From: Metallyticus violacea
Lineage: Eukaryota; Arthropoda; Insecta; Mantodea; Metallyticidae
Direction of reading: 5' to 3'
Assembly (NCBI GenBank): GCA_030762175.1
Contig: CM060833.1
Location: 168,964,501-169,028,500, forward strand
DNA length: 64,000 bases
The notes below the pieces were generated by a model. The model had not been told where the DNA came from, searched no databases, and worked only from the letters and a program-made list of their open reading frames with translations. A program made the translations under genes and the position numbers. How positions within the stretch are numbered: the first letter of the stretch is position 1; every line of letters starts with the position of its first letter. This document shows positions 1 to 10,689 of the stretch, piece by piece.

Positions 1-1429
1 TCCCCACATTGTCCATGATCCCTTACATTCCTTTCTAGTGTATTTCTTGCTGTTAGTATAACTGTGACACAGCACACTACACAGCAAGTTCATCCTTACT
101 TTAATTTCAGCTATAAAAGTAGATGCATTTTTTTTTTTTTTTGGGAGGGTGGGTGACTTACTAGTTTTTAACAGTCACATCATTCCTAATACTGTTTTAT
201 TCACCCTCCTATTATTCTAGGCAAGTTTAACACTTCATTTTCTATGACGTGCATGATTAGAAGTTTTACCATATGTTATTATGCTGTAATCCTTTTGCAC
301 TTTTACTTTGTACTGCTCCATATACTGTGTGCATAACTGAATTTGGATCAACAAAAGTGTAATTCGCTGTAAGGTTCTCAAAACCTATTGCTTACAATTC
401 TTCATTTTTATAATGTAATTTGTATGCACAGTGCATTTGCTGTTCTTGGAAATAGTCTGAATTATAGTTGCAACATTATTAACCACTTTCACCAAAAGGA
501 AATCCCATTTTCCATAAGTTTTCCAATGTATGCAGGAACCACACATTGTCCTTAAGATTAATCCTAGGGGGGGATTGAGTTTACAAATGTTTAATGCTTT
601 CTTCTTCAAAGCTAGGAAGAGACCAAAGTATAAATTACTCCATTTGCAAAGCCAGATATAAAAACTGAGCCTGTTAGATACCTTAAAAAATTATAATTAT
701 CATGACATAACAGCACTTAATTAAACATCAATAAGATGTAGGAATGGTGAAAGTGAAGTGCAGGGCGGAGCAAAACATTAATAAATTTACATGGGCAATC
801 CAGCATATCTGTAAGTAGCAATGGTAGTGCTGCAGTGGCTTGTTTATTCCACGACTATTACCATTTTATTTGCAATGAATCATAGGCGCATTCAAGTACA
901 TGTTCAAGCTATAGAAACATTTGTTATATTAATAATGCTATCACTATTCAGCATTTGTGTTCCAAACAGAAATACAATTATGCAATGAATTTTTTGATGT
1001 AGGTGAGATGAAACAGTGCAAAATCAGCAATGATCAGGTAGGCAAAAAACTGTTAAAATGTATAAGAATATGAATAGTTTATTTTTGGGGAGATGTGCCA
1101 ACCTATTTGATGGATAGCTTCTAGAGCTTGCCAGAGAACTGTGAAATTAAAGGAGTTTTTTACTGTAGGTCAATTTTTAAAAAATTAAGATTACTTGTCA
1201 TTAACAAAGATTGCACAGTGTACATGGGTACATCATTATCTAGAAAAGGATTCTTTTCATTATTAATTATTCTTTTTGTACCATGCATTTTATTCCATTC
1301 TGTATTACGTGCTTGTCACCTCATATACTTAAAATAATGTTTTCTAACTGCACAAACCAAACCTAAACATTTATTCATCAACTTATAAGATTTAGATTTA
1401 AGGCCTGTTTCAGTTCTTTTTTATGTATT
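1..1429. other. AT-rich sequence with no recognised gene
   Basis: I see no conserved coding segment, splice-bounded exon or recognisable transposon protein here. The short open frames are of the length expected by chance in AT-rich DNA. It holds a poly-T run near 128-142 and otherwise looks like ordinary intergenic or intronic sequence. Confidence 0.5.
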
Positions 1430-1890
1430 TATTTACAGATGCTCTTTAACATCTCAGGTCATCAGCGTCCCATTTTATTCAGGGCGTGAAATGCCCAACA
1501 AATTTTGCTCAGAGGCCTCCACTTTCAGGCTTGAGGTTGTAAATTTCACTTCCTGAGGGACCATGTGAACCATTTGAATTTAGTTGCTCTTAACACCTAC
1601 ACATGTCAGTATGGTTTGTTAGCCCATCACTTCAAACACCATTCAATGTGATGCTAAGATATTGGATGTGGAATGGCCGGTAATTTTGTTCGTTCAGGGA
1701 CCTCTTTTTTCTGATATGGGGTTCTTTAACATTGTAAATCTATAACACAAGACCCATAGCTTTAAATCCTGATGGAGGTCTTGTGCTCAAGATTTTTATG
1801 CCCCTGAGAAACTGTCAACCTCTGTTTTGAACCCTTGAACTTTGAGGAGAATGCGTTACCCCTAGACCATTGAAGCAGACATCATTATTT
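1430..1890 (-). mobile_element. tRNA-derived SINE (family SINE-A), minus strand, interrupted
   Basis: On the minus strand the head has a tRNA-like A box (TGGTCTAGGGGTAAC, complement of 1855-1869) and a B-box-like GGTTCAAAAC near 1823-1833. The body includes the GGGCATAAAAATC block. The tail at 1430-1547 (cctcaagcctgaaag and gcctctgagcaaaattt blocks) matches the tails of the copies at 51048 and 54757. Compared with the copy at 25385, about 170 bp at roughly 1550-1722 interrupts the body; I do not recognise that insert. These are Pol III-type non-coding retroelements mobilised by LINE machinery. Confidence 0.65.
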
Positions 1891-2090
1891 GTAAACAAAA
1901 AAAATCTGTAATTGTGCCGATTCACTATATTTTCTGTTCAGCACATTAACAGAAAAATTTCAAATTTAATTAAAGGGGAAATATCAACCTTTATATCAGT
2001 AATCTTATTTTGATTTAAAGTAAAACACTAAAAATCATGTCGTCACATTAAAACTCTCTTTAAGTTTCACAAACACACTTATAAAAGTAA

Positions 2091-2138
2091 TTTTGGTACA
2101 TGTTTCGTGAGGTACATTCCTCACATTGTCAACCAAAG
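2091..2138 (-). ncRNA. Mirror copy of the PLE-B hammerhead motif in the left arm
   Basis: This is the reverse complement of the motif at 2823-2870 inside the left inverted arm. It has the same six-pair stem II, GAAA, CATG and TTGACAA core on the minus strand. Stem I has one changed base on its 5' strand. It could form only from an antisense transcript. Confidence 0.55.
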
Positions 2139-2282
2139 CGATGACTGAGGAATCACTTTCAGCAAAGTATGTATGTTACTATGCTTGCTCTGGTGGTCTG
2201 TTAATGAACTTAAACAATATGTTGTCTGCTTCCTGTATATCAAAGTTCATAAGTTTGTATTCATATTTTTTTATGTAAATTT

Positions 2283-2782
2283 CACTTAAAGAAAATACTT
2301 ATCAAAAATTCACATATCACCCTTATGTTAACCATAAATTCCAAAAAATTTTCAAAAAGTATAACATTACTCTGGCACCAATAAACAGATATAGTGTTGG
2401 TAAACTATTAAATCTAAATAAAGTTAAACAAAAAAAGAAGAAAGAAGAAAATTCAGGTGTATATAGAATTAATTGCAAGCATTGTGACAAAATATACATA
2501 GGAAAAACAAAGAGAAATCTGAGGATAAGATTAAAGGAACACTGGAGAAATATTAGACACAAACAAGTAGAAAAATCAGCAGTGGCTGCACATTTTTGGA
2601 ATGAGAATCATGAAATAGAGAAGGACATAACATTACTAAAAACAATTCAACATCTGAAAGAACTTAATATGCGGGAAAAAATTTACATAAAAAAATATGA
2701 ATACAAACTTATGAATTTTGATATACAGGAAGCAGACAACATATTGTTTAAGTTCATTAACAGACCACCAGAGCAAGCATAG
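2283..2782 (+). CDS. PLE GIY-YIG endonuclease domain, 5'-truncated
   Basis: One open frame runs from the arm junction to the stop after residues PPEQA. In order it shows the inter-domain segment (KFTYHPYVNHKF), then GVYRINCKHCDKIYIGKT (the GIY and YIG strands with the intervening Cys-x2-Cys typical of PLEs), then R-x3-RLKEHW, then the VEKSAVAAHFW-x-NHEI block and a C-terminal MREKIYI segment. In PLEs this nuclease nicks target DNA to prime reverse transcription. The usual start and all RT motifs are absent, so there is no functional ORF of its own, although the domain itself carries no stop or frameshift. The last ~100 bases lie within the right inverted arm. Confidence 0.85.
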
Positions 2783-2822
2783 TAACATACATACTTTGCT
2801 GAAAGTGATTCCTCAGTCGTCG

Positions 2823-2870
2823 TTTTGGTTGACAATGTGAGGAATGTACCTCACGAAACATGTACCAAAA
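2823..2870 (+). ncRNA. Hammerhead ribozyme-like motif of PLE-B
   Basis: The hammerhead elements occur in order. Stem I 5' strand TTTTGG is at 2823-2828; the core TTGACAA is at 2829-2835 (canonical CUGANGA); a single T follows. Stem II is GTGAGG/CCTCAC (2837-2842/2849-2854, six perfect pairs). GAAA is at 2855-2858, the palindrome CATG at 2859-2862, TA at 2863-2864 (predicted cleavage after A2864), and stem I 3' strand CCAAAA at 2865-2870, perfectly complementary. Core positions 3 and 8 are U and A instead of C and G, a change that keeps a pair between them. Activity is uncertain. Confidence 0.65.
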
Positions 2871-3289
2871 TTACTTTTATAAGTGTGTTTGTGAAACTTA
2901 AAGAGAGTTTTAATGTGACGACATGATTTTTAGTGTTTTACTTTAAATCAAAATAAGATTAACAAAAGTTTCACTGTGTGGATTCCGACATTGCGTAAAC
3001 ATTTTATATCAGTAGTTGAAAAATTTTCTTTTGTACTGTGTTAATGATAAAATTAAAAACAAATTAATAGATTAAATACCCAAATGAAGGAAATTATATA
3101 TAAAACATAATTTGGTGCAACATTATAATCTGATTTATTTGAACCAGTTGTGTGCATTTTTGCAATGAATGTTATGTTTTTTAGTAGTTTTTAGTACATA
3201 TAGTTATTAACTTGTAAATATTGCTTAAACGACCATAAGACATTGTGTGAAACAAAGCAGATGAGTAAACATTTTATACATGAGATGAA

Positions 3290-3520
3290 ATGATAAATTA
3301 GAAAAGGATTTTTTATAGGAAGGAAGTGCTCCAGGCCAAATTTATGGTACCTCCCTGGCACTTGCCATTTATGACTGATGAAAACCTAGAAAATATCTCA
3401 ATCAGGGAGGACGGTCCTGTAAGGAATCAAACCCCAGACCGCAAGCTCAGAAGTCTGCTAGGCTGTTGTCATCGGTTAGATAATGAACTATATGTTATGA
3501 CTGGTTCTATTGAATTGTTT
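3290..3520 (-). mobile_element. tRNA-derived SINE (family SINE-B), minus strand
   Basis: The minus strand contains a B-box-like segment (GGGGTTTGATTCC, complement near 3423-3435) and the body blocks seen in the + strand copy at 63300-63560: TCAGTCATAAATGGCAA, then GCCAGGGAGGTACC, then a tail with TCATTTCAT. The match to the second copy is what supports the call. No protein is encoded. Confidence 0.65.
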
Positions 3521-3549
3521 AAAAATGTAACCTTTAGGTTGGATTAACT

Positions 3550-4330
3550 TTGGGGGGCAACTGAGCATTAGCTTTAGTTTTCGAATTGTAGGAAATGGTA
3601 AACCTGTAATATACATGACTCCCAAATTTTCTCCAATCACATCATGAGAATAGCATTACAAACATTAAAAGTATGGCATTTTGAGTTGTGAGAAAAATTA
3701 TTTTCAGGATATAATTTTTTTCAACACATTGGCAATATTATGTTAAGGGTGTTATGAGAAAAAGAGTAATCATAATAGAAATTAGAAAGCACAGATTGTG
3801 TGTGTTTTTTTTATACTGGTGTTGGGAATTAAATTTTGTAAATGAGAATTCGTAGCAGCATGTGGAATGTGTGAAAGAAGATTTAAAATTGAAATAAAAA
3901 TTGACCTCACATATTTCCAATTTTAATATTTTTTTTACACTACTACCACTTTATAAGAGACAAATGTTTATGTTAAGTATGACATTCTGAGATGTAATAA
4001 CTTTCATGGATAAGTTACCAAGTAACTGCATTTTATTAAAATTATCTTTATTATAGACATATAGCTCTCAAACTTCTTAAAAGAAGAAATCTGAACAATA
4101 GTCATTTTAAAGCTCATATCTTTGCTGAACATAATAATTTGTAAAACATGTCATTATATATATATATGATTAGAAGGAAATATATTTCATGCAAATTGGA
4201 AAGGCAATGAAAAATACAAATATGACAAATTGCTAATTTTAAAAATAAATAAATTTTCTTCCAGATTTGTGCTCAGTGGTAAACAAATATAGAAAGAAAA
4301 AAAAAAATCATACCTAGAAGTAGAACCCTT
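3550..4330. other. No recognised feature
   Basis: AT-rich sequence with no open frame resembling a known protein. A short (AT)n run sits at about 4156-4167. Nothing else stands out. Confidence 0.45.
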
Positions 4331-4960
4331 GAATGAGCCTAACATGCCAGTAAGTTATTACACAATCATCATCACCACCACCACCACTACCACTATCGAG
4401 AAACTTTTGCCAAAATGGAAGACTACGGATTCCATTATGGTAGAACTCTTTAGGGTGGGAAACAAAAAATTCATCAGTGCAATTTCCAGATCAGCAAATT
4501 TCATAATTACTGTTTTATCTATAGAAAGAAAAAGATGATAATCTGATGGTGCAATGTCTGAAGGATATGGTGAGTGCACTAGAGTTAACCTAGACAGATG
4601 TTGGTTTCATCAGCCATGTTAGCTATGTATGGTTTTTTGTATTATCTGCAAAAGAAGAACATCTTTGTGACTCCTGAGTGCAGGCTTTTTAGTTTGCAGA
4701 TTGTCATGCTGGATGATGTACACAATGGTATTGATTGATTATTTTTCTTAAATTACATTATACTGTCCACCAAATACAGAGTACAACTTTCTTTTGGTGT
4801 AGTGATGGTTTCTTGTGTTTTGGGAATAAATTCATGGACTACGATCCAGTAATGGAAGCATCATCAAATGTTGTAGAGGATCCACTCCTCTTCACATAGC
4901 GGCAGCTTGTCAAAGGAATTCTTCTGCTGACATAACAACAATGCAAAAAGTGCATCAGAT
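4330..4960 (-). pseudogene. mariner/Tc1-type transposase remnant, minus strand
   Basis: The minus strand at 4358-4579 reads HSPYPSDIAPSDYHLF, a decayed form of the HPPYSPDLAPSDYHLF block around the third catalytic acid of mariner transposases. Upstream on the minus strand (4580-4950) lie weak matches such as EEWILYN, comparable to the D-E-K-W-I-x-Y block, separated by stops and frameshifts. A CAC/CAT microsatellite at about 4368-4396 lies inside the coding remnant. No complete frame remains. Confidence 0.7.
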
Positions 4961-5654
4961 CATTCTATCTTCTGAGTTACTGTCAACTTGCTTGGAACTC
5001 AATAACCAAATTTATGTATTTTTCCTAGCTGATAGAGGTGGAACTGCAGATAATGATAGCAATCTTTTTGAATTATTAGAGGTGAATGAAAATAAAATCA
5101 CATTAAGAGGAATATAGTACAAAGAAACATTGCCCTCTAAAATAATACCAAGTAGATAAAGAACTCCTTTAAGACTAAATAATTTTAAGTGTGCTGTGAA
5201 ACTAGAATTGTTATAAACCTGGAGAGATCGTAATAAGGTTACTTCTAACATAAAATATGTAAAGGAAATTCAGCTATGAGTAGGAATCACATAACATTTA
5301 TAAGAAAATATAACACATTTATTTCTAACAGGAAATGAAACTATACCAAAAACTGATAATTTTATTTTTTATAAATATGAGGTCCAACTAATGATCTAAG
5401 ATTTTGTTTAGTCTCTTTGGAAGTGAAGTGACAAGAGGCTTACAAATATTGAGCCATCAATCTTAAGCCTTCTAACACTCATTGAATAGGGTTTCTTCAA
5501 AACCTCCTCTCCATCTCTTGAAATTGGGCAATCCAAAGTTGAATGCAATCTGATTCACTGACCACAATGGCAATGTGGGAATAAAACAACTGCATTCCCA
5601 TACCTTCAGAATACTCCTTTCATTATGTATGACAAGTAATGCATGATGGTAACT

Positions 5655-5846
5655 ATTGTACTTAAGAAGCTGTTGACAGTGGAGTGGTAATACATCCTAA
5701 ACTTAGGTATTCATTTTTTACACTAAACTCCATTTACTTACATAAAATAAGATGCGTTTCAGGAGAATCTCTCCCAAAACATGTCTTATTTTATGTAAGT
5801 AAATGGAGTTTAGTGTAAAAAATGAATATCTAAGTTTAGGATATGG
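5655..5846. mobile_element. PLE-derived hairpin insertion with TSD (family PLE-D)
   Basis: Arms 5694-5752 and 5784-5842 are 59 bp each, complementary apart from a mismatch, around a 31-base centre. The centre holds the 3' half of a hammerhead-like motif (GGAGA-atc-TCTCC, then CAAAACATGTC). An 8-bp repeat (tggtaact) at 5647-5654 and 5847-5854 is a likely target-site duplication. The one-sided start (attgtacttaagaagctgt) matches the PLE-D end at 63595, which ties the hairpin to that family. It has no coding capacity. Confidence 0.7.
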
Positions 5847-6199
5847 TGGTAACTGTCTGTGTTATACACTGTGCATTGCTGACTTAGTGCAGCTGCCTGT
5901 CTTGTAAATCAAAAGATATGTTTACCAACATTCATATTCTGGTCAGGTTGTATTGAATGTGTAATGTGGCTATTTATTCAGCCCTTTTTTTTTTTCTGTC
6001 AGCTGTTCTCTGCATCCAGCATTCATGAAAAAATTACATAATATCTCCCTTCAAACAACTATCTCTCTGAAATAAATTATATACTAATTATTCATTCTGC
6101 ATATTTCAAACCAATCTATTTGGACATATTTTAACATAACATTACAATACTTCACAGAATTTTGGGCTCATTTATCCTAACATGGAAAAGTCTGTAAGA

Positions 6200-7602
6200 C
6201 AGACACAAAGCTGATGTAATAATCCAGGATACATGGGGCTAAGTCAAGGATGCAAATGAAGCCTAATTTATTCAACTTCTTTATAGATGACATATTAAAA
6301 GAAATAAGAAACTAGAGTATACATTGCCAATAATTGTAATATACCAGGATTACTTAGCAGCAATAGCTATAACAAATAGAGGAATAAACAAAGCAGTAGA
6401 AGCAATAATGAAATGTTGTAAAGAGTAGGGGTTAAAAATAAAAAATTATGGAATGCAAAAAGACAATACACTAAAAAGAGATGAGAAATGGTGGCTTAAG
6501 GTTAATAAAATTGAAGTAGTAAATAAATTGGAATATTAAGGGGTAAGGGTAAATAATAATGGAAGATGGACAGAGAAGGGGAAAAATTTATTAAGGCAGA
6601 AAACTATTAATATTATAAGAACATATTTGAAGAAGATACCAAGCATGAATGTAGCATAGGGTTGAAATTTGGTGAATGAAGAGGGGTGGGAGTATATTAT
6701 TATTGAATATTTTGTAAAATGGTGTTGGGGGTTACTAAGGGCAGCTCCAAATGGGGTAGCATTAGCTAAATTGGAAAGAGATGGCAGGAAAATTATGGTA
6801 GTTAAACGTATATTGAAATATTGATATAAAATACAAAAAAGGGAGGAATGAGATATAGTTAAAGCTTGCTTATGTATATAGGAGGAAATAAAATAGGAAA
6901 GAGTTTAATTATCTCAAATAAAGAAAATAGTCCAAGAGATTGGAACACAGGATAGATAGACAAGGATTATGGAATAAAGGGAAACAAAATATAGATGATA
7001 TTGAAGAGCAAGAACATGGAGAATTTTACAAGATAAGAGTACCTTGAAGTACTATAGAAAAATTAAAAAAGAATGGGGGTAAGAAAAATATGTTGTAACA
7101 GAAGAGGAAGGAAAATATTTGCTTGGGATAGAGAAGGAATAGTAGGGTTAGGTGGATTAAAAGTGAAAAAGGAAGAGTGTCCACTTTATGGAAAAATAGA
7201 AAAGAATCTACATTGTACAGTTGAATGTTTAGGAACTAAAGTATGGAGAGAAGAAGTATGGATTGGAAAATGAGATAATTTTCTTATAGAAATTATGACA
7301 TTAAAATTTTTGGAATTGGCAATGAGGAGTTTTTGAGAAAATTTGGTAACTATGTAGAGAAAACAAGAGAGAAGTGGCGGAAGAAAGTGATTAAATTAAG
7401 GAAGAAGATATTTATGGAGATAATATTGAAATGTGTAGTTAGTGGAAAGTAGGATCTATCACATATATAACCAGGATGTTAATTGTATAGGATCCTATAG
7501 GATCCAAGCACTCGCAAGGACAGTTATACAAATTGTAGGAGTTAATGTAAATGAAATATATAGAATAAAGCATTCATTTGTTCAATAATCCAGAATGCTG
7601 GT
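6200..7602 (+). pseudogene. Non-LTR retrotransposon (LINE) remnant, 3' half
   Basis: Translating all frames gives a decayed RT 3' half. Around 6236 it reads GLSQGCK with FFIDDILKEI (a eukaryotic LINE G-x-x-Q-G block then a thumb-ward segment). Around 6455-6600 there is MQKDNTLKRDEKWWLKVNKIEVVNKLEY followed after a stop by GVRVNNNGRWTEKG, the usual post-RT segment. At 7073-7273 the frame contains a C-terminal CPLYGKIEKNLHCTVEC zinc-knuckle-like stretch (one Cys replaced). Stops and shifts abound. The 3' end is bounded by the hairpin insertion at 7617. The endonuclease and upstream RT are missing. Confidence 0.75.
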
Positions 7603-7616
7603 AGATGTGGTTTTAT

Positions 7617-7808
7617 GTTTACGGAATTTGGGAATCCACACAGTGAAACTTTTGTTAATCTTATTTTGATTTAAAGTAAAACACTAAAAATCATGCCGTC
7701 ACATTAAAACTCTCTTTAAGTTTCACACTTTTATAAGTGTGTTTGTGAAACTTAAAGAGAGTTTTAATGTGACGACATGATTTTTATGTTTTACTTTAAA
7801 TCAAAATA
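7617..7808. mobile_element. PLE-B solo hairpin insertion with 14-bp TSD
   Basis: Identical 14-bp duplications (agatgtggttttat) sit at 7603-7616 and 7809-7822. The insert starts with a 40-bp segment complementary to 2961-3002, followed by a near-perfect hairpin (7657-7812) whose arms match the outer ~75 bp of the PLE-B arms. The centre is acttttataagt. It lacks the hammerhead core and any coding sequence, so it is a minimal foldback derivative of the element at 2002-3002. Confidence 0.8.
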
Positions 7809-7829
7809 AGATGTGGTTTTATTTATTTA

Positions 7830-8490
7830 TAATTATATGTTATTAGCTTTCTCCTTTTTCAATTTTTTTGTTTCCACAACCTGCTTGGGTCCACTAAAAA
7901 TGGCTGTACCTGATTACAGCTTGCACTTTCTTTGTTTCTTTTCATAGATGATTTTCCCATTTGAGCACATTATTTTGTTTTAACTGTGCTATTCTGCTGT
8001 TATATGTAGGATATTTCTTGCAAATATGAAAGGGATGTGTTTCAAATGAACGTTTGTCAGAGAGACAGCTTCAGAGGGAATATAGATGTGTTAACTTTAT
8101 TGGTTATAATTGTTATAGGTGCTCAAGCAAGAGCCGTATAATCTATGAGTAGTTTAGTTTAGTTCCTGGAGCATTCAGTGAGTTTGCAAAGTAGTCACTG
8201 AGACCTACAGACATAGAACTGTCATATACAATTACCACAATAGCACATGATCTACATTTAAAAAAATTTGTCTACATCTACATAAATAGTTACAATAAAA
8301 ATGAAAAAGAACAACTAGAACAACCCAACCAAACAACCAAAACAGACAAGGCACTTGATCATACAAGTTTTACTAATGCATGTATACATATGCTTTGATA
8401 TAAAATCATTGCATTGTTTTTAACTCAGTATAATATTGTCACTCATATATTCCTTTATAGAATAATAGGCCTTTTTACATAGGTATTTTC
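7830..8490. other. No recognised coding feature; may include 3'UTR of the adjacent LINE
   Basis: The sequence left of the LINE coding remnant includes A-rich and T-rich stretches near 8250-8350. It could be 3' untranslated sequence of the minus-strand LINE that follows. I found no conserved frame. Confidence 0.35.
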
Positions 8491-10650
8491 TAAGATCAGA
8501 TTTAAAGGAATTTCATTGTTTGTTAAGGCTTTTAGGCTAGAGGGAAGAGAATTTTGTACTCAAATGCATTCATGAGATGGCAGGAAAGTGTTGAAGCCAG
8601 TCTGTGTGATTGCTTTTTGTCCAGTATTCTTGTCATGTGCATTTTGATTTTGAACAATATTTTTCTTTATTTCTTATATAAAAGTTCATGGGGGATAATA
8701 TATGTTCACAAGGAAGAGTTAAAATTTCAAATTGCCTAAAGAGGATTCTGCATGAATGTCTGCTATGTTTACCGGCAATTATTCATATGACTTTTTTCTG
8801 TAATAAGAAGCCACATTCACTTTTAACCAAATTTCCTCAAAATATAGACCGTAGTGAGTTGAAATAAGCACAATAAACTAGTTTTAAAGTCTTAATTGAC
8901 TCCAAAATTACTAATGCACGTATTGCATAGCATGCACTGCTAAGTTTAGGTATTATAAGATCGATATGATCTTTCCATATCAGATATTATCCTATCTGTA
9001 ATTGTGAATCTGGAGATCTGTTAATGGTGAATTTCATAACATTTGTTTGCTTTGAACCATTTACACAAGGAACTCAGAATCAGATTTAGTTGAATGGCAC
9101 AATTATTAAGCCTATTTTCCATTTATTGATATGCTTGTGTCATCTGCAAATAGAAGAACATTTCTTACATCTTGGATAGATAAGGACAGATTATTTTATA
9201 TATATATATAAAAAAGAAGAGGGTCCAGAACAGATCCTTGAGGCACTCCAAGGTTAATCATTCCCCAATCTTGTTTTTATTTTTAAAGGGACAACTTATT
9301 ATTGCTTTTTGTTTCCTTTTGTCAAGGTAGAATATAAACTAATTTAAATATTAGTTTTTTATTCCATAGAAGCTAATTTATCTATCAGAATTTCATAATT
9401 GACATAATTAAAAGCCTTTGCTAAGTTGCAAAATATTCCTTCATGTACTCTTTCATTAAATGCAGTTAAAATTTCATTAGTGAGTTTATAGATTGCATTT
9501 CCTATTGAAATTCCTTTTCTAAAGCCAAACTGATCATTAAGTAGAATATTGTTACTTTCAGGATAATGGTAAGCCCTATTGTACATTACTTTCTGAAACA
9601 CCTTAGAGAATGTAGGTGAAATAGCTATAGGTCTGTAATTAGAGATATTTATCTTTTCTCCTTTTTCGAACAGAGGCATCACTATTGAATATTTAAACCT
9701 CTCAGGAAATACACCGAATGTTAAAGATTCATTATACAAGTGACTAAGGGAAGTATTAATTCCCTTTGCACAGGCCTTTACGACTTTGCTGTTGATCATA
9801 GCCAGAAGAGTTTTCTGATTTTAGTTTTCTAATTACTAATTTATAGTGGGACTGTGGTACATGGATTGGATTCATTTTTTTGATTGGTATTTGATCCCTA
9901 ATGCATATCTTCTATCACCAGAATATAAATTTAATTTTTTTGTTACATTAAGAAAGTAATCATTAACCAAATTTGCTACATCTGCAGGATGGTGTACTTT
10001 TTGATTGTTAATGCTTAAGATTATTGCATCATAATGCAAATTTTTGCCTGTTTCATGTTTTATTATATTCCAAGTAGTTTTTATTTTGTTTCTTGACTGA
10101 CTGATAAGCATTTGATAACGGTGGTCTTTCGCTGCTTCCTAAGTATCTTACAATACTTTTTAAAATGTATTTTTAATTACTTGGGTAAACCATACCCTGC
10201 TCATAACTTCTTTTCTTTAATTTTTAGTGAGAAATTGGTTCAAAATGCAATTTAAAAATGTGTAAACAATTGTTGAATTTACTGTTAACATCATTTGCAA
10301 TGAAGACACTATTCCACGATTCTTCTTGAAGTGTTTCCACCATTTTACTGAGGTTTGCACCATTATCTTTATATTTTATATATCTATAACATTCTTCGAG
10401 TTTTATTGTAGAATCCTTTTTCACTATTACTTGAGCATCATTGTCAGAGAGACCGTTGATTAATGGAGACACGGAATATAATGATAGTTTATCTGAATTT
10501 ACAAATATATTATCTATTGCTGTGCTAGAGTTTTTATCAATCCTGGCAGGAAAGTTAATTGTATGCACCATATTATATGCAGTAAGAAGGGAATTCAATT
10601 GATTCATTCTGACACTTGGCATTAAGTAATCAACATGTCCCCACATATAA
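8490..10650 (-). pseudogene. LINE (Jockey/CR1-like) remnant with endonuclease, RT and C-terminus
   Basis: Read on the minus strand from 10646, the endonuclease C-terminal part comes first (FPARI-x6-TAIDNIFVN, then LSDNDAQ). A linker follows at 9872-10111, then RT at 9359-9799 with FKYSIVMPLFEKG, NYRPIAI, LLNDQFGFRKG and the AFNYVNYEIL block. Past a frameshift, the complement of about 9205-9260 gives GVPQGSVLDPLLF-like sequence and the complement of 9120-9185 gives LLFADDTSI, containing the catalytic FADD. The post-RT segment (VIRIIAGKH and LTLPCEHIL blocks) reaches to about 8500. It is broken by several shifts and stops. It is 5' truncated, since the start of the endonuclease is missing. Confidence 0.85.
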
Positions 10651-10689
10651 TTTTTTCATGCATAGGCTTAGTATGTTAGAGAAAGGAGG

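Larger units (their letters stand above)
2001..2960. repeat. Inverted repeat arms of about 280 bp (2001-2282 / 2681-2960)
   Basis: The left arm is the reverse complement of the right arm over nearly its whole length, with few mismatches (for example gatgactgagg against the complement of cctcagtcgtcg). The arms contain the terminal pLTR, the hammerhead region and the last ~100 bases of the endonuclease frame. The loop of about 400 bases carries the rest of the coding remnant. Transcription would give a long hairpin RNA. Confidence 0.9.
2002..3002 (+). mobile_element. Penelope-like element, foldback copy with TSD (family PLE-B)
   Basis: This 1001-bp insertion is flanked by identical 12-bp target-site duplications (tttatatcagta, 1990-2001 and 3003-3014). 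It consists of an inverted arm (2001-2282), the 3' end of a PLE reading frame encoding a GIY-YIG endonuclease (2283-2782), and a second arm (2681-2960) complementary to the first and overlapping the frame's end. A further tail of about 40 bp (2961-3002) is present only on the right. PLEs are reverse-transcribing elements whose RT is linked to a GIY-YIG nuclease, and inverted or tandem pseudo-LTRs are typical of them. The RT part is missing, so this is a 5'-truncated, non-autonomous copy. The tail recurs in inverted orientation at 7617-7656. Confidence 0.85.

Noticed and set aside
2323..2562. 79-codon hydrophobic minus-strand frame
   Set aside because: Antisense shadow of the PLE GIY-YIG coding region.
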